A DNA stretch of 11,451 bases. It comes from Planctomycetota bacterium. Lineage in GTDB: Bacteria; Planctomycetota; Phycisphaerae; SM23-33. The DNA is taken from NCBI GenBank assembly GCA_021160865.1, contig JAGHBS010000196.1, positions 1 through 11,451 of the forward strand. The letters are read 5' to 3'. Below are positions 1 through 6,165 of this stretch, in pieces. The notes beneath the pieces were generated by a model. It was given only the letters and a program-made list of their open reading frames with translations. It ran no database searches and was not told the origin of the DNA. Position numbers and translations under genes: made by a program. Positions within the stretch are counted from its first letter, which is position 1; each line of letters begins with the position of its first letter.

Positions 1-860
1 ACCTGGCACCGCGTAGAAGCAGGGAGAGTTTCGAGATCGTCGAGCAGTTCGCCCAGCCAATATACGTGTTGTTTTTCGTTATCGTCGGAGCGAGGCTTTA
101 CATAGGCGGGATGCAGTGGTGGTTGTGGGTATTGGCAGTGGTTTACGTGATCGGAAGGACTGCAGGAAAGATGCTCGGTGCAAATCTCGGCGCGCGATTC
201 TCCGGTGCTACCGAATCTGTTCGAAAGTACCTTGGTTTGTGTCTGTTTAGTCAGGCGGGCGTGGCTATCGGCTTGTCGATCCTCGCAAGCATGAGCTTTT
301 CTCCCAAGATAGGTGGGGCAATTATAATGATAGTGACTGCTACTACTTTACTCGTACAGATAATAGGTCCGCCCTGCGTGAAACTGGCTGTTAAGAAAGC
401 AGGAGAGATAGGACTCGATGTTACCGAAGAAGACCTGATGCGCAGCTATAAGGTTCGCGATGTAGTCAACCGCACCACTCCGACTTTCCACGAAAACTCC
501 CGGCTTGGGGATATCCTTCGCACAATTGCACAGACCGATGCAATGTCTTATCCCGTTATCGATGCCGAGGGGAAATTGGTGGGAATCATTACCATTGAGG
601 AACTTAAAAGAAGTTTCGTAGATAATGAGATGACCAACTGGCTGCTTGCGTATGACCTGATGCGTCCTGTGCCCGATGTCATCGAGCAGGATGCCCCGTT
701 AATAGAAGCGATAACGCGAATGCGCGAGCAAAACCTTTCCTACATACCTGTGGTTGAATCGCGTGATAACCCACGATTGGTGGGCATGCTGGAACTCTCT
801 GCTGTCGAACGATACCTCTCCGGTGAGGTAATAAGGAGGCGGCAATTAGCAGGTACGTGA
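1..860 (+). CDS. Cation:proton antiporter C-terminus with tandem CBS domains (5' partial)
   Basis: The reading frame is open from the window edge (first full codon at base 3), so the N-terminal membrane part lies outside; the GTG at 66 is internal. The visible part starts with hydrophobic segments ending near base 385, including a FSQAGVAIGL motif and an IIGPP motif typical of the last helices of Kef/NhaP-like CPA2 exchangers. Two CBS domains follow, roughly at bases 435-615 and 656-835 (for example SYPVIDAEGKLVGIITIEEL in the first, and YIPVVE then LVGMLELSAV in the second). CBS pairs usually bind adenine nucleotides and gate transporters, so an energy- or nucleotide-sensing cytoplasmic tail is likely. 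The product would sit in the inner membrane and exchange K+ or Na+ for H+; the ion cannot be read from the visible part. It converges on a paralogous antiporter 24 bp away, which lacks the CBS tail. Confidence 0.88.
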   Translation, partial: LAPRRSRESFEIVEQFAQPIYVLFFVIVGARLYIGGMQWWLWVLAVVYVIGRTAGKMLGANLGARFSGATESVRKYLGLCLFSQAGVAIGLSILASMSFSPKIGGAIIMIVTATTLLVQIIGPPCVKLAVKKAGEIGLDVTEEDLMRSYKVRDVVNRTTPTFHENSRLGDILRTIAQTDAMSYPVIDAEGKLVGIITIEELKRSFVDNEMTNWLLAYDLMRPVPDVIEQDAPLIEAITRMREQNLSYIPVVESRDNPRLVGMLELSAVERYLSGEVIRRRQLAGT

Positions 861-884
861 TTTTCGGAACTGTCGCAAGTTGCA

Positions 885-2126
885 TTAGTGGGTAGGGATA
901 AGTGAGATTTCTCCTGCTTTTTTCAGAGCGACCTTTGTCAGGATCGGCCCGATAATCTCAAATAAAATGCACGTAGCGGTGACCGTTACGAGAACGTCGC
1001 TTCCTATCCGGGCGGCTTCGGGAGAAATGTCGGCAAATTCATTTTTTGCTATCAACGCCAGCCCGATGGCTACGCCTGCCTGAGAGAGGATTCCTAATCC
1101 GAGGTATTTTCTGATGACTTTATCGGCTTTTCCAATTACCCCGCCGATGTATGCTCCACCGATTAAACCTGCCGAGCGGGTGATAATGTAGATTGTTCCG
1201 ACGATTCCAAGGGCGGTAATGGCGTGCAAGTCCAAATGCGCACCTGCCAGTGAGAAAAACAGGATGAAGATAAGAGGCATTATCTGGTTCATCTGGTCTG
1301 CGACCTTTCTGATGAGGTCTTCCCTGCGGAGATTGACCAGTACGAATCCAATCATCATATTGGTCAGTATCAACGACAAATGCAGCAGTTCAGCCAATCC
1401 ACAGCCAAACAGGATTGTCCCGAAGATCAGGATTATCAAACTCGAGGTTTCCTTGGTCTTTCTTGCAAGAAATGAAAAGGCAAGTCCGAGTCCACCGCCG
1501 ATTATGAAACTCAGGATGATTTCTTTGAACGGCATCCATAGCGTTTTTAATGCACCATCGGAAACTGGTGAGACTCTGCCTTGCAGGATGGTCTTGGCTG
1601 CTGCAAATGCAAAGGCGAAGATGATGATTGCAAGTCCATCGTCAAATCCTACAACTGCATACAGTGCGGTCGTTAATTTCCCCTTGGCACGGTATTCGTG
1701 CAATACCGCAACCGTACCGGCCGGCGCACTTGCCGGCGCCATTGCTGCAAATACCAGTGCCAACGGCAGATTCCACGTCAATAGGAACAACCCCAGGAAT
1801 ACCATAATGAAAGCGCCGAATGATTCAGTGAGGATGATTATCCCGATGCTTTTTCCCAGGCTCCGAAGCGCCTTGATACTCAGTTCCGAGCCGATGGCAA
1901 ACGCTACGAATCCCAGGCCCATTTGCGTGATGAAATCGAGGTTATCTATATCGCCCTTGCTGCAAATGTTGAGGATTGAAGGTCCCAGGAACATACCAGC
2001 GGCCATATATCCTATGATGGAAGGCAAGTGGACGAGCCGGGCGAGTTTGCCCATGCAGAAACCGAGCCCTATCAACACGCCTGCAAGAAGGAATGGGGGA
2101 AGGTGGATTATCGCAAACATGCTCAT
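885..2126 (-). CDS. CPA2-family cation:proton antiporter (Kef/Nha type)
   Basis: This is a 413-residue integral membrane protein, almost entirely hydrophobic helices, matching the membrane core of monovalent cation:proton antiporter-2 proteins. It begins with the usual half-site (LPSIIGYMAAGMFLGP, near residues 35-50) and has the GxELS segment. It carries an aspartate pair at D162-D163 (GFDDGLAII), where this superfamily places its ion-binding acidic residues; a DD pair is commonly linked to electrogenic Na+/H+ exchange, so exchange of that kind is inferred. There is no RCK/TrkA-N or CBS tail. A longer frame reaches 2204, but I chose the ATG at 2126. It lies 14 bp after the stop of the upstream EIIA-like gene and has GGGA nine bases before it, whereas the longer version would overlap that gene and add a non-membrane Ser/Cys-rich stretch. 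The next ATG, at 2120, is also possible. It is probably co-transcribed with the EIIA-like gene. Confidence 0.9.
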   Translation of the reverse strand: MSMFAIIHLPPFLLAGVLIGLGFCMGKLARLVHLPSIIGYMAAGMFLGPSILNICSKGDIDNLDFITQMGLGFVAFAIGSELSIKALRSLGKSIGIIILTESFGAFIMVFLGLFLLTWNLPLALVFAAMAPASAPAGTVAVLHEYRAKGKLTTALYAVVGFDDGLAIIIFAFAFAAAKTILQGRVSPVSDGALKTLWMPFKEIILSFIIGGGLGLAFSFLARKTKETSSLIILIFGTILFGCGLAELLHLSLILTNMMIGFVLVNLRREDLIRKVADQMNQIMPLIFILFFSLAGAHLDLHAITALGIVGTIYIITRSAGLIGGAYIGGVIGKADKVIRKYLGLGILSQAGVAIGLALIAKNEFADISPEAARIGSDVLVTVTATCILFEIIGPILTKVALKKAGEISLIPTH

Positions 2127-2140
2127 GTGCTTCTGTCCCG

Positions 2141-2950
2141 TTATAATTCCAGGTTTCCTGCTGCAAAAAGAAGATGGTGAACTGCTACAAGCACGTGTGT
2201 ACACTTGGCGAGCGGGCCGGTTATCTGTTCGATCCTGCGGATGGTTTCATTGGTCAATTTCCTGTCAACCATCGCGACGATCATGCGGTTTGAAGGTTTC
2301 TTCCTATCGCTCCACAGGCCCGCGTAGATGGGTACATGTTCGAGGTATGCCCCGGAATGCTGGGCATCCAGCACCATTACGGGACAATCCAGAGCCGAGA
2401 ACAATTCTAAGATTTCTTCGAAGATATGATTATCCTGAACAAGGATATGGAAGAGGTCTTTTTGCTTCCTTTCGGTGGTGATTGCTTCGTCGAGGCTGTA
2501 GCGGAGGAAACTTTCCCGTACCGCATCGGCGCTTGGCTGAGAGAGGATTTCATCAATCGCACCAGGAGCGCGGAGAACCTGACTGACGGCGGAGAGCAAC
2601 CTGATATGCTCATCAGATTCCTTTTCAGGACCAATAATAAAGACGAACAAGCGAACTTTTTTATTATCTAATGCCTCGAAATCTACGCCTTCTGGACAGG
2701 TTAGTATTCCGATGATGAACTCCTCGGCATCTTCAAGTCGGCAATGGGGAATAGCAATTCCGCCGCCAAAACCTGTTGAACCTATCTTTTCTCTCTCTTT
2801 TAGCCCTTGGATTATTCTTTCAGGGGGTACCTTGTTCAGGGCAGGACACCTTCTTGCCAGTTCAGCGATGAGTTTGAGTACCTCATCCTTATTTTTAGCA
2901 TGGATTTTTACTCCGATACACTCAGCTCGCAGGACATCGTGCAATTTCAT
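2141..2950 (-). CDS. PTS EIIA-like (fructose/nitrogen type) regulatory protein with extra C-terminal domain
   Basis: Residues 1 to about 150 form a PTS EIIA type-2 (Fru/Mtl/Ntr) domain. The GGGIAIPHCR motif places the phosphorylatable histidine at H69, and the SDEHIRLLSAVSQVL segment matches the family's second conserved block. Residues about 157-269 form a second domain I do not recognise with certainty. Its alternating pattern and a segment such as EEILELFSALDCPVMVLDA suggest a ferredoxin-like or PII-like fold (inference). Canonical EIIA-Ntr is about 160 residues, so the roughly 110-residue extension is notable. No EIIB, EIIC, HPr or EI is in the window, which favours a regulatory role over sugar import. 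In E. coli, EIIA-Ntr is known to control K+ transport, and here the gene is followed after 14 bp by an antiporter, so control of that transporter by phosphorylation state is a reasonable guess. The ATG start at 2950 has GAGGGG eight bases upstream. Confidence 0.87.
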   Translation of the reverse strand: MKLHDVLRAECIGVKIHAKNKDEVLKLIAELARRCPALNKVPPERIIQGLKEREKIGSTGFGGGIAIPHCRLEDAEEFIIGILTCPEGVDFEALDNKKVRLFVFIIGPEKESDEHIRLLSAVSQVLRAPGAIDEILSQPSADAVRESFLRYSLDEAITTERKQKDLFHILVQDNHIFEEILELFSALDCPVMVLDAQHSGAYLEHVPIYAGLWSDRKKPSNRMIVAMVDRKLTNETIRRIEQITGPLAKCTHVLVAVHHLLFAAGNLEL

Positions 2951-2958
2951 TCGTTTGT

Positions 2959-2964
2959 CCCCTC
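2959..2964 (-). promoter_or_regulatory. Ribosome binding site of the EIIA-like gene
   Basis: The - strand reads GAGGGG followed by eight bases and the ATG at 2950. This is a good Shine-Dalgarno and supports that start codon. Confidence 0.65.
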
Positions 2965-3014
2965 ATGTATTTTTCTCATTGAGATTTTCATTCTTCGAGG
3001 CCTCAATCTTGATG

Positions 3015-3043
3015 ATTGTATCAACAAATTGTATCAGTATCAG
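3015..3043. repeat. Short direct repeats upstream of the EIIA-like gene
   Basis: ATTGTATCA occurs at 3015-3023 and again at 3028-3036, a 13-bp period, and a further TATCAG follows at 3038-3043. Read on the - strand this is three copies of TGATAC, two of them followed by AAT. They lie 65-95 bp upstream of the EIIA-like start, in the 126-bp gap after glmS. Each TGATACAAT also contains a TACAAT that could serve as a -10 element, but no convincing -35 box sits at the right distance. Function is unknown; a regulator-binding site or promoter region is possible. Confidence 0.35.
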
Positions 3044-3076
3044 TGTATATAGTAAGGATAATCGCCCCCGATGGAA

Positions 3077-4954
3077 TTATTCAACCGTGACGGACTTTGC
3101 CAGATTTCTTGGCTTATCGACATCGCAGCCTCTTGCAACAGCTGCATGATATGCAAGTAATTGTAAGGGAACTACCGTAAGGATGGGGGTGAGCGGAACG
3201 GGGCAGTCTGGTATGAAAAGCACGTCGTCGGCATATTTAGTGATTGAACCATCGCCACGGGTAGCGATTGCGATTATACGTCCGCCTCGAGCACGGACTT
3301 CCTGAATGTTGCCGAGGATTTTTTCATACGTGCTACAGCGAGTTGCTAAAAATACCACAGGCATCCCCTCGTGGATAAGGGCAATTGGTCCGTGTTTCAT
3401 CTCTGCTGCTGGAAGTCCCTCAGCATGGATATAACTAATTTCTTTGAGTTTCAGGGCACCCTCCAGAGCGATAGGATAATTATACCCTCTGCCAAGGAAT
3501 AGCCAGTTGTTATGTTGATAGCATTCGCGAGCGATTTGGGCAATTTTGTCAGATTGCTGGAGGACTTCTTCAACTTTATCAGGAATTGCCGATAACTGTT
3601 CCATATAGTATTGCAAGGTAGCCTGTGAGAGGAATCTTCGCCGACCAAGGTATAAACTTATCAAAGCAAGGACGGTAATTTGTGCGGTAAATGCTTTTGT
3701 CGAAGCCACACCAATCTCAGGTCCGACGTGGAGGTAAACTCCTGCATCAGTCTCGCGGGCGATACTTGAACCGACCACATTCACCACGCCAAGAGTAAGG
3801 GCACCCTTTTGTTTTACTTCTCGAAGAGCGGATAAAGTGTCGGCAGTTTCGCCAGATTGGCTTACCGCTATTACCGCCGTTGCATCTTCGATGATGGGAT
3901 TACGATATCGCAGTTCACTTGCATATTCGACTTCAGCCGGGATTTTAGCAATGTCTTCAAAGAGATATTCTCCAATAAGCCCGGCGTGCCAGGCAGTTCC
4001 GCAGCCGGTCAGAATTATCCGTCTTATCTTAATCAGTTCCTTGCTAACTTCGGTTAGCCCACCTAATTGGATGGTTTCGTCTTGCAGGTTTAATCTTCCA
4101 CGCAGGGTGTTCCGTAAACATTCGGGCTGCTCGAATATTTCCTTGAGCATGAAATGCTCGTAGCCTCCTAAGGCAATTTCCTCCAGCGAGCATTCTATTT
4201 GCTCGACCTGCTTGGAGATGAGGGCGTTATCGAGCGTGAGCGTTTTCAGCCCGTCTTTGCCTGCAACGGCTACTTCGTTATCATTGAGGTAGACGACGTT
4301 TGCAGTGTGGGCGACAATGGCAGCAGCGTCAGAGGCTACTATGTATTCATCAGCCCCGACGCCGACAATCAATGGCGAACCCTTCCTTGCTGCTACCAAT
4401 ATATCAGGCTGATCGGCACAGATTACTGCCAGTCCATACGTGCCGGAGACTTCCCGCAAAGCAGATTGCACCGCTTGGACAAAATCAACCTTCCCACCTT
4501 GATAAAACTCTTCGATGAGATGGGCAAGAATCTCCGAATCGGTTTGCGATGTAAATTGATGACCTTTCTCAATAAGCACCTGCTTGAGTGAGGCATAATT
4601 TTCGATAATCCCATTGTGAACGATAGCGATTTTTCCGCTGCAATCTGTATGCGGGTGAGCATTGACTTTGTTGGCTTTACCATGAGTTGCCCAGCGGGTA
4701 TGGGCGATTCCTATTGTACTTTTTGTACTTTCCTGAATGGGATTATTATTCGCAGCTGGTGCGGCTGGAGGGTTGTCCCTGAGCTGTTGTTCTAAGTTGC
4801 TTATCCTACCCGGGCATTTTTGTAGATAGATTTTCCCGTCTCGGATAACAGCAATACCAACAGAATCATACCCACGGTATTCAAGCCGTTTTAGCCCCTC
4901 GATGAGAATCGGTTCAGCTGGTTTGTTTCCGATATATCCTACAATCCCGCACAT
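3077..4954 (-). CDS. glmS: Glutamine--fructose-6-phosphate aminotransferase (isomerizing)
   Basis: GlmS makes glucosamine-6-phosphate from fructose-6-phosphate and glutamine, the first committed step to UDP-GlcNAc for peptidoglycan and lipopolysaccharide. The 625-residue product starts MCGIVGYIG, so removal of Met exposes the catalytic N-terminal cysteine. The class II amidotransferase motifs EYRGYDSVGIAV, HTRWATHG and HNGIIENY follow. Two SIS sugar-isomerase domains come next: the first has TGCGTAWHAG (Cys at 318) and SQSGETADT, the second GRGYNYPIALEGALKLKEI and MKHGPIALI. The C-terminus NLAKSVTVE is the invariant family ending. An upstream ATG at 5080 would add 42 residues before the nucleophile and is rejected. 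Residues about 59-78 carry a Pro/Ala/Asn-rich insert just before the HTRWATHG block, making the protein slightly longer than the 609-residue E. coli enzyme. The 209-bp leader (4955-5163) suggests its own promoter, but I could not find a convincing one, nor a glmS ribozyme core. Confidence 0.97.
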   Translation of the reverse strand: MCGIVGYIGNKPAEPILIEGLKRLEYRGYDSVGIAVIRDGKIYLQKCPGRISNLEQQLRDNPPAAPAANNNPIQESTKSTIGIAHTRWATHGKANKVNAHPHTDCSGKIAIVHNGIIENYASLKQVLIEKGHQFTSQTDSEILAHLIEEFYQGGKVDFVQAVQSALREVSGTYGLAVICADQPDILVAARKGSPLIVGVGADEYIVASDAAAIVAHTANVVYLNDNEVAVAGKDGLKTLTLDNALISKQVEQIECSLEEIALGGYEHFMLKEIFEQPECLRNTLRGRLNLQDETIQLGGLTEVSKELIKIRRIILTGCGTAWHAGLIGEYLFEDIAKIPAEVEYASELRYRNPIIEDATAVIAVSQSGETADTLSALREVKQKGALTLGVVNVVGSSIARETDAGVYLHVGPEIGVASTKAFTAQITVLALISLYLGRRRFLSQATLQYYMEQLSAIPDKVEEVLQQSDKIAQIARECYQHNNWLFLGRGYNYPIALEGALKLKEISYIHAEGLPAAEMKHGPIALIHEGMPVVFLATRCSTYEKILGNIQEVRARGGRIIAIATRGDGSITKYADDVLFIPDCPVPLTPILTVVPLQLLAYHAAVARGCDVDKPRNLAKSVTVE

Positions 4955-5119
4955 GCTATTGCTCTTATCGGTAAGTATATCAGGGTAGTTGAGGTTGGTT
5001 TTGCGAGAATTAAAAGTGAAGGTAGCGATGCAATGTATTTGATGCCCTGATGCACTTGGATTATGAATAGGACTATCCATCGAGTAAGCCGCCTCGGTGA
5101 TGCAAAGCGATATGAAGCG

Positions 5120-5136
5120 AGCAATTTTCCATTGCT
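5120..5136 (-). other. Short stem-loop between the receiver-GAF gene and glmS
   Basis: AGCAAT and ATTGCT form a 6-bp stem around a 5-base loop, 28 bases after the stop of the receiver-GAF gene. No T-run follows on the - strand, so it does not qualify as a standard intrinsic terminator. It may be a weak attenuator, an mRNA-end structure or chance. Confidence 0.25.
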
Positions 5137-5163
5137 GGGGTGTAAAGTCAGTGGGAGTTGATA

Positions 5164-6159
5164 TTATGTTTTCTGGACGGCTGCTGCTGTAGTGGGGGCA
5201 ATCATATCTGCAAGGGCAAGGTCTTCCTGAGTAAATGGCTGTTCGCCTTTGCGATATAACGCTACAATGCCAATAAGTTGCCCTTTGCCTACCATCAATG
5301 GGATTACCATTAAAGTCACCCCGATGAGAAACTTATGGATGGATTCAGGGAATTTTTCAAGATTTTCATATGCGTCGAATACTTTTATCTCAGGCTTTTC
5401 AAGTACATCGGGTACAATTGCATCGGCAAGGGCCCGGCAGAAATTAACACCGTCGGGTACAGGCACGCCGAATCGACCAGTTAGGCGCAACTCAGCAGTT
5501 TCATCACAGAGCATTGCCACGCCGAAAAGCGGACCCGTTCGTTCAACAAAGAGACGAAACAGCCCACGAAAGATATCATGTTCATCAGAACATTTAAGTA
5601 GGTACTTGTTGTACTCGATAACTGCCGTTTGTCGTGCCAATTTTTCTTGAAGGTCGCGACAGGTATTAGATAATTCAGCACAGGTCGCGCAAACCAATCG
5701 ATATTGATGTCTGCGCTTCTTGCTAAGTTCACGGAGGTAGCGGTATCGGCGATTAAATCGACTTTGTCCTTCAAGACGGCGAATTTCGTCATCAACAGTT
5801 TGCTTTAGACGGGATAGATTAATCGGCTTGGGTAATACGCCGATGGGCCTTCGTCGGGAAGCCTGAAGAAGTGTATCGGTATCGCCCCAGCCGGTAATAA
5901 TCACCGCAGGTAGGTCGGGTGAGTCCTCTCGAAGACGGTCAATTACCTCCAGCCCGTTCAAATCACCAAGCCTGATATCCACGATAACTAAAGTTGGCTT
6001 AATCTGTTTGGATATTTCGATTGCTGCTTGACCGCTAATTGCAGAGACTACTTCGATTTTATCATTCTGAAGGGCATCGGTGATGAGCTGACATATTTGC
6101 GGTTCATCGTCGACTACCAACAGACGCGTTCGGCGTGATGAAGCGATGGTTGCGCCCAT
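5164..6159 (-). CDS. Response regulator receiver protein with C-terminal GAF domain
   Basis: The N-terminal receiver domain (about residues 10-125) has all the phosphorelay residues: acidic pocket D17-D18, phospho-acceptor D61 (VIVDIRLGDLNG), T89 and K111 (LPKP). A basic, helical, probably coiled-coil linker (about 125-190) contains two cysteines, CATC. It leads to a GAF-like domain (about 190-328), with segments such as GVAMLCDETAELRLTGRFGV and IPLMVGKGQLIGIVALY. There is no DNA-binding, GGDEF, EAL or kinase output, so the phosphorylation signal is probably passed by protein contact or modulates ligand sensing by the GAF domain. The gene starts 6 bp after the histidine kinase gene, with a strong Shine-Dalgarno inside that gene's last codons, so the two are almost certainly co-translated and functionally paired. 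The GAF ligand is unknown. Confidence 0.88.
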   Translation of the reverse strand: MGATIASSRRTRLLVVDDEPQICQLITDALQNDKIEVVSAISGQAAIEISKQIKPTLVIVDIRLGDLNGLEVIDRLREDSPDLPAVIITGWGDTDTLLQASRRRPIGVLPKPINLSRLKQTVDDEIRRLEGQSRFNRRYRYLRELSKKRRHQYRLVCATCAELSNTCRDLQEKLARQTAVIEYNKYLLKCSDEHDIFRGLFRLFVERTGPLFGVAMLCDETAELRLTGRFGVPVPDGVNFCRALADAIVPDVLEKPEIKVFDAYENLEKFPESIHKFLIGVTLMVIPLMVGKGQLIGIVALYRKGEQPFTQEDLALADMIAPTTAAAVQKT

Positions 6160-6165
6160 GTCAAT

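Noticed and set aside
861..884. Bidirectional terminator between the convergent antiporters
   Set aside because: Only a 4-bp AACT/AGTT pairing is present in the 24-bp gap, with no T-run at the right place.
2127..2204. 26-residue N-terminal extension of the antiporter
   Set aside because: It would overlap the EIIA-like gene, and the added Ser/Cys-rich sequence does not fit the family. The ATG at 2126 has a ribosome binding site and the expected intergenic spacing.
1219..2481. Long + strand open frame of 420 codons
   Set aside because: It is antisense to the antiporter and EIIA-like genes, both of which have strong family motifs. It lacks recognisable domains and is rich in Pro/Arg/Ser, as expected of a shadow frame.
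4955..5080. 42-residue N-terminal extension of GlmS
   Set aside because: GlmS requires its catalytic cysteine at position 1 after Met removal; MCGIVGYIG starts at 4954.
4955..5163. Possible glmS ribozyme in the glmS leader
   Set aside because: I could not recognise the conserved ribozyme core next to the start codon, and the element is known mainly from Gram-positive bacteria. A covariance-model search would settle it.
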